The notes: generated by a model not told the origin, from the letters alone. A DNA stretch of 33,396 bases from Bacteroidota bacterium (GCA_016178785.1 JACOSO010000047.1:1-33396), one strand, 5' to 3'. Shown: positions 24,002 through 32,614, counted from the first letter of the stretch. A program made the numbers and translations.

Positions 24002-25069
24002 ATGAAAATAAAATCCATCACCTCCTGGGCAGTCGATTTGGGCAACACGAAACCCTATACCATCGCATTCAAAACAGTAGATGAAGTCAACAATGCGTTT
24101 GTTGAAATCACACTCGATAATGGAATCACTGGCATTGGTTCGGGAAACCCAAGTGAATATGTAACAGGCGAGAGCTTTGAACAATGTAAAGATGCGCTGC
24201 AGGAGAAAAATATTTCTTTCCTTGTCGGTCGAGATATTCGGGAGATTCATCAACTCACATTTGAGGTTTGGCAGAAGTTTCCAAAGAACCCTGCCGCGCG
24301 TGCCGCGCTCGATATTGCTTTGTACGATGCGTTTGCGAAATTTCTAAATGTTCCGCTCGTTAAATACTTGGGACAAAAAATTCATTCCCTTCCAACCTCA
24401 AATACTATTGGAATAAAAAACGTAGAAGAGACTTTAAAGGAAGCCCAGGAATATGGTGAGCGTGGATTCAAAGTGTTAAAAGTAAAACTTGGCATTGACT
24501 TGAATGAGGACATTGAGCGAATGGTAAAGCTTCGTGAGAAATTTGGAAAGAAATTCGTCATCCGCATTGATGCAAACCAAGGCTATACGCCTGAAAAGAC
24601 AATCGATTTTTATCAAAAAACAAAACACCTTGATATTGAATTAATCGAACAACCTCTGCCTGCAAAAGAAATCGATGCAATGAAAAAATTGCCTGACGAA
24701 ATCAGAAAAGTAATCGCTGCCGATGAGTCACTGCTCACACCAAAGAATGCAATGGAATTGGTGAGGCCTCCTCGTGCATCAGGTATTTTTAATATCAAGC
24801 TGATGAAGTGCGGGGGTATCAGCCAGGCCTTGAAGATTGCTGACATTGCTGCTCAAGAAAATGTTGAGCTCTTCTGGGGATGCAATGACGAAAGCATTGT
24901 GAGTATCACAGCTGCCTTGCATGTTGCCTTCTCTTGCGCTAACACAAAATACATTGATTTAGACGGAAGCCTCGATCTTGCGCGTGATGTGGTGAAGGGC
25001 GGATTCATATTGAAAGAGGGCATTATGTATTGCTCAGATAAGCTTGGTCTTGGAGTAGAAAGGATTTAA
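24002..25069 (+). CDS. Enolase-superfamily dipeptide epimerase (L-Ala-D/L-Glu epimerase or DgcA-type)
   Basis: 355 residues. All active-site elements of the muconate-lactonising-enzyme subgroup are visible: K160-V-K162 in FKVLKVKLG (acid/base lysines), metal ligands D190 (IRIDANQG), E216 (LIEQPL) and D241 (IAADESL), and K266 in NIKLMKCGG. The D319-L-D321-G motif near the C-terminus is the D-x-D that binds the amino group of dipeptides in true dipeptide epimerases. The enzyme probably epimerises L-Ala-D-Glu from peptidoglycan; pairing with DUF1611 instead suggests N-acetyl-D-glutamate racemisation (DgcA). The D-x-D favours a dipeptide, the neighbour favours N-acetyl-Glu, so both remain open. 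Confidence 0.9.
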   Translation: MKIKSITSWAVDLGNTKPYTIAFKTVDEVNNAFVEITLDNGITGIGSGNPSEYVTGESFEQCKDALQEKNISFLVGRDIREIHQLTFEVWQKFPKNPAARAALDIALYDAFAKFLNVPLVKYLGQKIHSLPTSNTIGIKNVEETLKEAQEYGERGFKVLKVKLGIDLNEDIERMVKLREKFGKKFVIRIDANQGYTPEKTIDFYQKTKHLDIELIEQPLPAKEIDAMKKLPDEIRKVIAADESLLTPKNAMELVRPPRASGIFNIKLMKCGGISQALKIADIAAQENVELFWGCNDESIVSITAALHVAFSCANTKYIDLDGSLDLARDVVKGGFILKEGIMYCSDKLGLGVERI

Positions 25070-25073
25070 GGGA

Positions 25074-25142
25074 AGGGCACAAGGACGGCAAGAGATGTTT
25101 GTTTTCAATTTATAACTTTGCGCCTTCGCTTGAAAAACTTCT
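25074..25142. repeat. Heptad array pair (family C) between epimerase and TANGO2-like genes
   Basis: Left: AGGGCAC, AAGGACG, GCAAGAG (25074-25094). Right: ACTTTGC, GCCTTCG, CTTGAAA, AACTTCT (25115-25142), ending at the base before the TANGO2-like ATG. The left arm (AAGGACGGCAAG) and the reverse complement of the right arm (AAGGCGCAAAG) are similar, so an imperfect hairpin is possible. The match is weaker than in families A and B. Confidence 0.5.
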
Positions 25143-25925
25143 ATGTGCCTAATCTTTCTTTCCCTCAATCAGCATCCCAATTACAAACTCATCGTTGCAG
25201 CTAACCGCGATGAATTCTACGCAAGAAAAACTTCAGCTGCAGCATTTTGGAAAAATCATCCTGCGATTTTAGGAGGTTGCGATCTCGAGGCAGTTAAGCC
25301 CGATGGCACGTGCGGCACCTGGATGGCGATAAATAGAAACGGCCAAATTGCAATGGTCACCAATTATCGCGATCTGAAAAACCTTAAAACAAATGCTCCA
25401 TCGCGCGGACATTTGGTCACTGACTTTCTGCTTTCACATGAGTCCCCGGAAACTTATTTAAGTAAGATCGAACCAAGAGCTGGCGAATACAATGGATTCA
25501 ATTTGATCGTTGGCAATGCAGATGGATTATTTTATTTATCGAATTATAAAAAAGGAGTCAGTAAAATAGAGAATGGTTTTCATGGACTAAGCAATCACCT
25601 GCTTGACACACCCTGGCCGAAGGTGGTGAATGGAAAAGAAATGATGAAGCCATTGTTTGTCCAGGAAAAAATTGATGCCGAAAAGATCTTAAATGCTTTG
25701 CGCGATGAACACCAAGCTCCCGATAATTTACTTCCTGACACGGGCGTAGGCTTGGAACGCGAACGAATGCTCTCATCGATGTTTATAAAATCACCTAACT
25801 ACGGGTCAAGGTGCTCTACTGTTGTCGCGATCGGTCGCAACAACAAAGCAGAATTCACTGAGCGCGTTTATAATTTGAAAACATTTGAGTATACGCAGCA
25901 GTCGTTTGCATTTGATATGAATTAA
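25143..25925 (+). CDS. NRDE/TANGO2-family protein
   Basis: 260 residues, full length. The family start M-C-L-I-F and the N21-R-D-E24 motif in LIVAANRDEFYARKT are present, followed by WKNHPAILGGCDLEAVKPDGTCGTWMAINRNGQIAMVTNYRD (the G-G-x-D-L and G-T-W-x-x-x-x-x-x-G blocks) and YNGFNLIVG. The C-terminal STVVAIGRNNKAEFTERVYN is also typical. Eukaryotic TANGO2 and the worm HRG-9 protein have been linked to heme trafficking and the fold resembles N-terminal nucleophile hydrolases with Cys2 at the start; the bacterial role is not settled. It is flanked on both sides by family C heptad sequences. Confidence 0.9.
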   Translation: MCLIFLSLNQHPNYKLIVAANRDEFYARKTSAAAFWKNHPAILGGCDLEAVKPDGTCGTWMAINRNGQIAMVTNYRDLKNLKTNAPSRGHLVTDFLLSHESPETYLSKIEPRAGEYNGFNLIVGNADGLFYLSNYKKGVSKIENGFHGLSNHLLDTPWPKVVNGKEMMKPLFVQEKIDAEKILNALRDEHQAPDNLLPDTGVGLERERMLSSMFIKSPNYGSRCSTVVAIGRNNKAEFTERVYNLKTFEYTQQSFAFDMN

Positions 25926-25929
25926 TTTC

Positions 25930-25964
25930 TTGTGCCTTAGCGCCCTTGCAGTTACCTTTCCCTT
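25930..25964. repeat. Single heptad array (family C) between TANGO2-like and MATE genes
   Basis: TTGTGCC, TTAGCGC, CCTTGCA, GTTACCT, TTCCCTT, starting four bases after the TANGO2-like stop and ending six before the MATE ATG. It shares the GCGCC/CCTT words with the array at 25115-25142. Confidence 0.4.
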
Positions 25965-25970
25965 TCTTTA

Positions 25971-27320
25971 ATGGGCTTCCAAAAATACGTACCCCACATT
26001 TCTTCAAGCCTAAAGCTTGCCGTGCCTGTTATGCTGAGTCAACTTGGCCACGTAATGATGGGTGTTGTTGACAGCATGATGGTGGGTCATGTAGGCGCTG
26101 TTCCCCTTGCAGCTTCGTCATTAGCCAATGTGGCGTTCAATGTGATCTTGCTTTTTGGTATTGGAGTTTCATATGCCATTACTCCGCTCGTTGCATCCGC
26201 TCATGGTGAGGATGATGCAAGAAAAATCTCCGATGTGCTCAAGCATGGCTTGGCGATCAACATCATTAACAGTTTTATTTTGGTCGTCATTGTTATTGCC
26301 TCTAAAAATATTTTATATCACATCGATCAACCCGAAGATGTTGTAGTGGAAGCAATTCCTTATCTGAGCGTTATTACTTTTTCAATCATTCCTACTTTAA
26401 TCTTTCAAACCTTCCGCCAATTTACGGAGGGACTTTCGCGTACTCGCATAGCGATGGTAGCAGTAATCGGCAGTAACATCATTCACGTTCCGTTGAATTA
26501 CATTTTCATTTTTGGCCATCTGGGTCTGCCCGCGATGGGATTGGTAGGTGCAGGTTGGGCCACATTGATTTCGAGAGGAATTATGGCGATCGGGATTGCC
26601 CTTTATGTTTACTCAAAGGATTTTAAAAAATACCGGCACGGATTTTCATTTGGAAATTATTCAAAATCTTTAGTTAGTAAAATGTTGAATATCGGCTTAC
26701 CTGCCGGAGCGCAATTTATTTTTGAAGTCGCTGCCTTTGATATGTCGGCTGTGATGATGGGTTGGCTCGGCACGAAAACATTAGCGGCACATCAGATCGC
26801 TATTAATCTTGCCACAATCAGTTACATGACTACCTCGGGCTTAGCTTCCGCTGCAACGATTCGTGTGAGTAATGAACTCGGAAAAAAGGATTTTACCACT
26901 CTTCGTACCGTTGCCTTCACACTTTTATGGTTGGCAATAGCAATTATGTTTTTGTGGGGATTGCTATTTGTGTTCGGAAAAAATTTCCTTCCTGAGTTTT
27001 ATGTAAGCGATGCCGAAGTAATTACAATTGCTTCTCCCTTATTGATCATTGCAGGATTTTTTCAGCTGAGTGACGGCATTCAAGTCGTTTGCCTTGGTGC
27101 GCTTCGTGGACTTCATGATGTGAAAATCCCTTCATTATTTATTTTCATTGCTTATTGGGTAATCGGTTTGCCCTTGGGATATTGGCTAGCGTTCAAAATG
27201 AATTGGGATGCCACCGGTGTTTGGGTGGGCTTGCTCATTGGGCTAACGCTCACTGCCACCGCAATGGTGTGGCGGTTTCATTTGTTGAGTAATAAATTAA
27301 AATTGCAAGTGGCATCATGA
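25971..27320 (+). CDS. MATE-family multidrug/sodium antiporter (NorM-like)
   Basis: 449 residues with twelve hydrophobic segments in two halves, the standard MATE layout. The first half has the family pattern LAVPVMLSQLGHVMMGVVDSMMVGHVGAVPLAASSLAN, FNVILLFGIGVSYAITPLVASAHGEDD and the P-x-x-x-F-Q-x-x-R-x-F-x-E-G segment (IIPTLIFQTFRQFTEGLSRTR); the second half has GLPAGAQFIFEVAAFDMSAVMMGWLGTKTLAAHQIAINLATISYM and the DGIQVVCLGALRGLHD segment. This places it in the NorM/DinF group, exporting cationic compounds in exchange for Na+ or H+; the actual substrate is unknown. It lies 45 bases after the TANGO2-like gene, with family C heptads between, and 30 bases before the thioesterase gene. Confidence 0.92.
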   Translation: MGFQKYVPHISSSLKLAVPVMLSQLGHVMMGVVDSMMVGHVGAVPLAASSLANVAFNVILLFGIGVSYAITPLVASAHGEDDARKISDVLKHGLAINIINSFILVVIVIASKNILYHIDQPEDVVVEAIPYLSVITFSIIPTLIFQTFRQFTEGLSRTRIAMVAVIGSNIIHVPLNYIFIFGHLGLPAMGLVGAGWATLISRGIMAIGIALYVYSKDFKKYRHGFSFGNYSKSLVSKMLNIGLPAGAQFIFEVAAFDMSAVMMGWLGTKTLAAHQIAINLATISYMTTSGLASAATIRVSNELGKKDFTTLRTVAFTLLWLAIAIMFLWGLLFVFGKNFLPEFYVSDAEVITIASPLLIIAGFFQLSDGIQVVCLGALRGLHDVKIPSLFIFIAYWVIGLPLGYWLAFKMNWDATGVWVGLLIGLTLTATAMVWRFHLLSNKLKLQVAS

Positions 27321-27350
27321 CTTTTCTTATCTTTTGAAAAGTTTCTTTTT

Positions 27351-27899
27351 ATGCAACCCAAACCTGTCAAAGACTCTCAAACCACCATTACAGAATTAAT
27401 GATTCCATCGTATGCCAACTTTGGCGGTAAAATTCACGGAGGAATTTTGCTTTCGCTGATGGATAAAGTAGCCTACGCCACGGCAAGTAAACACGCAGGC
27501 ACTTATTGTGTCACGGTCTCGGTTGACAAAGTAGAGTTCCTGCAACCTGTTGAAGTAGGAGAGTTGGTTTCGTTGAAAGCATCGGTGAATTATGTTGGCC
27601 GTACTTCGCTCATTGTTGGCATTCGAGTGGAAGCTCAAAATGTAAAAACAGGAATAATCAAGCATACCAATTCGTGTTTCTTCACCATGGTTGCCAAAGA
27701 TGATAACAATAAGCCAACCGAAGTGCCTGCGCTCATTTTGGAAAGCAATGAAGATGTGAAACGTTTCATCGAATCCATGCGATTGAAAGACATTAAACAA
27801 AAAGTGCGAGAAGAAATGGACGATGCCAAGTCAAATATGGAGGTGTCAAACGCAGCCGAAATTTTAAAAAACGAACGATGCGTGATTCGTTTCATCTGA
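27351..27899 (+). CDS. Hotdog-fold acyl-CoA thioesterase (YciA/ACOT-like)
   Basis: 182 residues. The hotdog core is ITELMIPSYANFGGKIHGGILLSLMDKVAYATASKHAGTYCVTVSVDKVEFLQPVEVGELVSLKASVNYVGRTSLIVGIRVEAQN. The N-x-G-G-x-(I/V)-H-G-G-x-(I/L)-L-x-x-M-D block is the catalytic-helix signature of the acyl-CoA thioester hydrolases (YciA, BACH), in which the Asp of the M-D pair is essential. It should release fatty acids from CoA in the cytoplasm. The C-terminal ~50 residues are helical and charged. Its TGA stop overlaps the ATG of the next gene, so translation of the two is probably coupled. The 30-base gap upstream is T-rich with a short ACTTTTC/GAAAAGT inverted repeat. Confidence 0.9.
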   Translation: MQPKPVKDSQTTITELMIPSYANFGGKIHGGILLSLMDKVAYATASKHAGTYCVTVSVDKVEFLQPVEVGELVSLKASVNYVGRTSLIVGIRVEAQNVKTGIIKHTNSCFFTMVAKDDNNKPTEVPALILESNEDVKRFIESMRLKDIKQKVREEMDDAKSNMEVSNAAEILKNERCVIRFI

Positions 27900-28837
27900 T
27901 GAAATCAATTGGTATTATTTGTACACTGCTTATTTTTTTGATGGGATGCGCATCCTATCAACAAACAGGTATTGAAGTGGCCAGCAAGGGTGCTTATTGC
28001 GATCCGCGTAATGAACCGGTCTATGACTCTACTTTCGTTCCGAAAAAAAATATTGACTCTATTCTCCACAGCCCCTTGAGTTCAAAATACCCACAGCATC
28101 TTTTGTTGATCGCGAATGCATCGGGGGTTCTTCATTTGCTTCAAGAGATGTATGAAATTGAAAAACAGATGCGACTGAATACAGGCTTAACGAATTTATA
28201 CCTTCAAAAAAAACTACAGGTCTCCGCACGGTTGAGTCTAGTGGCTACCGAAGTAGCAAGCATGGAGTCGGAATTCAGCTGCGAACGCGATCGATGCCAG
28301 CAAGTGATCAACTATTTGTCGGAGAAGGAGAACTTGAAAATAAGGAGCTCTACTGCGGCCTCAATTGTGATGGGTGCACTCACCACCATTGGTACGGGAG
28401 CAACTAGCGATGAACAAAGAATTAAAAACATTGCTATCGTGGGTGGTACAATTACCGCGGTGCTTGGACTTCGTACTTTGTTTATCAAGAATAGAATAGA
28501 GTTTTCGCATGCACGGAATGTTTTGGCAGACATTTGGTTTAAACGAATGGCAAGCACTACATACCCAGCGTCTATCTGGTATGTGCTTACTGAGAAATCT
28601 TTTACAGATGAGCAGAAGTACCCCATCAATTACTATATCCGACAACGCTGGCAAAGTCAGCTGGAAAGTTATAGCTCATCAAAGGAATTGAAACTGGAGA
28701 AATTATTTTTTGGTGAAGGCGGTAGGTATGGTATTCAGGAACTTCGCATTCGCGAAAATATGTTGAGCTTGATTCAAGTAGGAGTAAGTTTGACCAATCA
28801 CGATTTGAAGTTATTGATGGTGGAAATGGCAAAGTGA
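27899..28837 (+). CDS. Lipoprotein, function unknown
   Basis: 312 residues from the ATG at 27899, which overlaps the preceding stop as TGATG. A longer frame begins 21 bases upstream, but the ATG directly gives a clean lipoprotein signal, MKSIGIICTLLIFLMGC (lipobox FLMGC, Cys17). The mature protein is mostly helical: a segment around residues 70-150 with predicted coiled-coil character, a hydrophobic stretch (IVMGALTTIGTGATSDEQRIKNIAIVGGTITAVLGLRTLF, about 155-200) that may be a glycine-rich hairpin in the membrane, and a charged C-terminus. Two cysteines, in FSCERDRCQQ, are five apart. I do not recognise a family. Its stop overlaps the PlsC start, placing it in a lipid-related operon. Confidence 0.7.
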   Translation: MKSIGIICTLLIFLMGCASYQQTGIEVASKGAYCDPRNEPVYDSTFVPKKNIDSILHSPLSSKYPQHLLLIANASGVLHLLQEMYEIEKQMRLNTGLTNLYLQKKLQVSARLSLVATEVASMESEFSCERDRCQQVINYLSEKENLKIRSSTAASIVMGALTTIGTGATSDEQRIKNIAIVGGTITAVLGLRTLFIKNRIEFSHARNVLADIWFKRMASTTYPASIWYVLTEKSFTDEQKYPINYYIRQRWQSQLESYSSSKELKLEKLFFGEGGRYGIQELRIRENMLSLIQVGVSLTNHDLKLLMVEMAK

Positions 28838-29583
28838 TGTTAAAAGTGATTCATACGTATTGGGGTTTATTCGTTTTCAATTTTCTTTTCGTTTTATTAT
28901 TTCCACTTTTACTCATCCCCATATTATTTCCTTCACAATTCTACCTTACGGGTATTATCAATCGCTGGTGGGCGAAGCTTCTGTTCACTTTTATATTTGT
29001 TCCATTTGAAGTCGAAGAGCGTGCGCTACTCGATCGAAAAGGGAAATATATTTTCTGCGCTAACCATTTTTCATACCTCGACATTCCTGCGATGGGTCTC
29101 AATCCAATCAATGCGATTTTTGTTGGAAAGAGTGAAATGGAAAAAGTACCGCTCTTCGGGTTCATGTATCGCAAGTTGCACATCACGGTGAATAGAGAAA
29201 ACCTTCGCAGTCGCGGAAATACGATGATCGCTTCCATGAAGGCAATTGACGAAGGGAAGAGCTTAGTGATTTTTCCGGAAGGAGGAATGTTTACTAAGGA
29301 CGCACCACAAATCCTTCCCTTCAAAGATGGAGCATTTCGAACTGCTATCGAAAAACAAATTCCGATTGTACCGGTCACCATTCCGTTTAATTGGAAAGTG
29401 TTGCCAGATCAGCATCCTTTGAAACTGAATCTGGGAAAAGTGAAAGTAATTTTTCATGAACCAATTGAAACCATAGGTTTGCGACTGGAGGATATCGGCC
29501 AATTGAAGTCAAAAGTCTTTCAAGTGATCAACTCAGAACTGAAACAACAAAACGCCTGGTTGAGCGTTTCTTCTCCCAGTTAA
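28837..29583 (+). CDS. PlsC-type lysophospholipid (1-acylglycerol-3-phosphate) acyltransferase
   Basis: 248 residues from the ATG at 28837, which overlaps the preceding TGA; the GTG one codon earlier is a less likely start. An N-terminal membrane hairpin (about 8-32) leads to the acyltransferase core: motif I N76-H77-FSYL-D82, motif II around GKSEMEKVPLFGFMYRKL, motif III IFPEGG(146-150), and motif IV VPVTI. The usual motif I is N-H-x4-D, which fits exactly. It adds an acyl chain to lysophosphatidic acid in glycerophospholipid synthesis. The 3' end lies 40 bases before the next gene. Coupled starts link it to the thioesterase and lipoprotein genes upstream. Confidence 0.9.
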   Translation: MLKVIHTYWGLFVFNFLFVLLFPLLLIPILFPSQFYLTGIINRWWAKLLFTFIFVPFEVEERALLDRKGKYIFCANHFSYLDIPAMGLNPINAIFVGKSEMEKVPLFGFMYRKLHITVNRENLRSRGNTMIASMKAIDEGKSLVIFPEGGMFTKDAPQILPFKDGAFRTAIEKQIPIVPVTIPFNWKVLPDQHPLKLNLGKVKVIFHEPIETIGLRLEDIGQLKSKVFQVINSELKQQNAWLSVSSPS

Positions 29584-29623
29584 TTTTCCCATCTTCACGC
29601 GAATATTTTTTTTAAAAAACCCC

Positions 29624-32602
29624 ATGAATTCAATTCTATTTTGGAGACGTTGGCCTGGACCTTATCAAGTTCTCTTTTGGTTCTTATCAGCATGTTTTTT
29701 CGTGACACTAATTTTGTTTTGGCAAGGCTATTTTTCATGGCCTGCGCCAGCCATTACGTATGAGCACTTCCAGCAATTACAAACCATCGAAGTGCCCACG
29801 CATTCTTTTTCGGTTGGGTTGATCAATTTCACTGTCCCCGCTGACAGTTATCTTATTTTTGAAAACATTTTTGGAAGTGCATTCAAACCTAATGTTTTTG
29901 CTTCTTATTTATTTTTAACAACGCTTGCTGTTGCATTCATTTTTTTTGTGAGTATAGCTCCCTCACTAAGCCGGTATCGGTTTTTAATCTCGATGGGAAT
30001 TTCAATTTTGTTTTTGGTAAGCCTGCAAATTGATTCGCTCGAGATTTTTGGCTTGACCAATAAGTCAGTTACGATAATTCTGATTCTGATCTACGGATTG
30101 CTTGCCTTCTATTTTCATGCATTCAAAAGCGAAACGAGTTTTTTAAAGAGACTTTTTGTCTTTTTAGTAGTGACGATCTTCGTTGGCGTTGTGAGTTCTT
30201 ATTTCACTAACGCAACATTACCCTTGCTTCATTTGTCGACCAACGGATTGCTTGCAGGGATTGTTGTGAGTTTGATTTTCATCATCATGGTTTCTCATGA
30301 GATTGTTGCCGCCTTCGTTACCATTACTACCAAAAATTTAAAATCGACCAGGAGCCTTCAGCATTTTTTGATTCTTACTTCAATTTACCTCCTCAATGTA
30401 TTTTTGATCTTCGCCTCGAAGATGGGCATCATTGAGTGGAGTTTTTTTTCAGTGAGTCCTTTTTTTTTGATCACGGTTTCTGGTATTCTCGGCATTTGGG
30501 GATTTATCCAGCGGGAAGAAGTTCACGAAAATATTTTGGGAGATGAGCCTCTACGGCTTTACTTTTTCCTTTCGTTAACGCTCGTAACATTCGGCACGAT
30601 GACTTATTTCCTGTCTTCAGCAAGCGATATGATGATCGATGTGTTTGAAGATTTTATTGTGGCCGCACATTTTGGTGGTGGATTGATTTTCACGCTTTAC
30701 GTTATCGCCAATTTTGCACCAATGTTGGCAAAAAACTTGTCGGTCTACAAAATTTTGTACAAGCCTGAAACGATGCCGCACTTTACATTCAGATTGATGG
30801 CTGTGATCGCCACATTTGCGGTTCTTTCGTGGGCAGTGTCGTGGAAAACTTACCTCAACCAGATGGCGGCTTCTTATTACCACGCGCAGGGAGATTTGTA
30901 TTTAGCAAAGGGGGAAGACTCCACGGCTGAAACATTTTATCATAAATCAATTCAATTCAGAAACCAGAATTTACATGCACACTATGCATTGGCAAGCATT
31001 TACGCGAGCAAGGTTGAATCTATTAAGGAACGAAAGGAATACGAGAAAGCGGTTGAGTGGACACCGAGCGTTCCTCTGTACTTGAACCTGGCACGCGCTT
31101 ACTCGCACCAGGGCGATGTGCTGGAGTCAGCCTTGACATTGGACGAAGGGAAAAGGAAATTTCCAAAAAGTGGAGAATTGCAAAATGCTGTGGGGCTTTC
31201 GTTTCTGAAATTGAAAGAGGCTGATTCGGCTTTATACTTTTTTCAAAAGGCGAAAGGCATTAACAGTACAAAGAATATTGCCGAAACTAATTTGCTTGCG
31301 GCAAGTGCATCGCTTAAAGTAAACCACCCTATTGATTCAGCAATCTCTCTTGGTAGCGCGGGAAGCAATGGAATAATTGCAAACGAGCTTGCTATTGCCA
31401 ATTTGAGGAAAGATAAAATGGGCACAGAAGGAAAATTCTCAAACGACACTTCCCTCAATATTTATGAAGCAGTGACTTTGTGCAATTATCTGATCAACCA
31501 AAAAGAAACAGTAGACACTACTTTGATCAGGAGCGCTATCAAATTATCTCGCAAGGAAGCAAATGATCCTTTTGCAGAGCAGTTGCTGATTTCTTCTGCG
31601 CAAGCGTTGTATGCTCATGACATGATCAAAGAAGCCTTGCAAATCGTGAGAGAAGTTAGTTATGCTATAGGCGATGGAAAATATTTTTCATTGATGGGAC
31701 TCTGGTTGCTGGAACAAAATAATCCTGCGCTTGCATCGAGTTATTTTAAAGCAGCAGCTGAAAAAAAACAACCTCATGCTTTGTATCATCAGGCTGTTGC
31801 CGAAACCGAAGCTGATAGTTTGGCGCAAGCAATGATCAGTTGGGACAGTCTGAAAAAATCTAATAACAAGGGCGTGGCCGCATTTGCTGAGAAGATGATC
31901 AAAGTTTTGAAAACAAAACCGGATCAAACAACGAGCCTCCCAGATGATGAAAAATATTATTTCTGCCGTTATAAAATTTCTTTTACAGATAAACTGCTTT
32001 TTGAAAAAACGGTTAACGCTATTGCTGACCATCAACTTCGCGCGCAAGCGATAATAGACAGAAGCAAGAAATGGTTTGCAATGGATGAATCGGAAGAAGC
32101 TGCAGCTTTGCTAGGTCAACTCAATACTGTTTACTCAAGGAACATCAATCAACAAGTTGCCAATCTTAAATTGATGTTGGCTGCAGAAAAAGGCGACTGG
32201 CAGTACGTTCAAAAATATAGTCCTGAAACAGAAATTTCCTTCGGCCAGAGAATCTATTTTGAAGCATTACTGGCCACGCAAAATGGAAATCAAAAGGAGG
32301 CAGAACAAAAATTTAGTTATTTGGAAAAAGCCAATAACCAATTTGAAGAAGGAGTTGTGGCAGCAGCCCGCTTCTTTGCCAATGATTCAAACAATCTAAA
32401 ACATTTCTCAGTCTTAGTTGAAGGTTTGTTGGCTAAACCCAATTCGGTGAAGATTTTAAAGCAGCATGCGGTTATGGCCGCAGCTTTGGGTTTTGCGGAT
32501 GCTGCACAAGACTCACTTGATAAACTGAGGAAAATACTTCCTGAGGCTTCATTTAAAAAATTCCTAGGTGAACACCCGGATTATTTTGGGGTCATGAAAT
32601 AA
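29624..32602 (+). CDS. Large membrane protein with C-terminal TPR-like region
   Basis: 992 residues. The first ~420 residues contain about ten to twelve hydrophobic segments separated by short loops, with a periplasmic-looking stretch after the first (YEHFQQLQTIEVPTHSFSVGLINF). From ~425 to the end the protein is a run of helical TPR-like repeats: YYHAQGDLYLAKGEDSTAETFYHKSIQF, AHYALASIYASKVESIKERKEYEKAVEWTPSVPLYLNLARAYSHQGDVLESALTLDEG, LQNAVGLSFLKLKEADSALYFFQKA, YFSLMGLWLLEQNNPALASSYFKAAA. No enzyme motif is visible. A membrane anchor with a large protein-interaction arm is likely; the arm's side of the membrane depends on the true segment count. The WD40 gene follows 12 bases later. Confidence 0.75.
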   Translation: MNSILFWRRWPGPYQVLFWFLSACFFVTLILFWQGYFSWPAPAITYEHFQQLQTIEVPTHSFSVGLINFTVPADSYLIFENIFGSAFKPNVFASYLFLTTLAVAFIFFVSIAPSLSRYRFLISMGISILFLVSLQIDSLEIFGLTNKSVTIILILIYGLLAFYFHAFKSETSFLKRLFVFLVVTIFVGVVSSYFTNATLPLLHLSTNGLLAGIVVSLIFIIMVSHEIVAAFVTITTKNLKSTRSLQHFLILTSIYLLNVFLIFASKMGIIEWSFFSVSPFFLITVSGILGIWGFIQREEVHENILGDEPLRLYFFLSLTLVTFGTMTYFLSSASDMMIDVFEDFIVAAHFGGGLIFTLYVIANFAPMLAKNLSVYKILYKPETMPHFTFRLMAVIATFAVLSWAVSWKTYLNQMAASYYHAQGDLYLAKGEDSTAETFYHKSIQFRNQNLHAHYALASIYASKVESIKERKEYEKAVEWTPSVPLYLNLARAYSHQGDVLESALTLDEGKRKFPKSGELQNAVGLSFLKLKEADSALYFFQKAKGINSTKNIAETNLLAASASLKVNHPIDSAISLGSAGSNGIIANELAIANLRKDKMGTEGKFSNDTSLNIYEAVTLCNYLINQKETVDTTLIRSAIKLSRKEANDPFAEQLLISSAQALYAHDMIKEALQIVREVSYAIGDGKYFSLMGLWLLEQNNPALASSYFKAAAEKKQPHALYHQAVAETEADSLAQAMISWDSLKKSNNKGVAAFAEKMIKVLKTKPDQTTSLPDDEKYYFCRYKISFTDKLLFEKTVNAIADHQLRAQAIIDRSKKWFAMDESEEAAALLGQLNTVYSRNINQQVANLKLMLAAEKGDWQYVQKYSPETEISFGQRIYFEALLATQNGNQKEAEQKFSYLEKANNQFEEGVVAAARFFANDSNNLKHFSVLVEGLLAKPNSVKILKQHAVMAAALGFADAAQDSLDKLRKILPEASFKKFLGEHPDYFGVMK

Positions 32603-32614
32603 AAAATCAAAAAG

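Noticed and set aside
27320..27342. ACTTTTC/GAAAAGT inverted repeat as terminator or heptad element
   Set aside because: The stem is short and AT-rich and the interval shows no stable 7-base phase; it lies between two co-oriented genes.
27396..27800. 134-codon minus-strand open frame
   Set aside because: It is antisense to the thioesterase core and shows only reverse-strand coding shadow.
28941..29381. 146-codon minus-strand open frame
   Set aside because: It is antisense to the PlsC acyltransferase core motifs.
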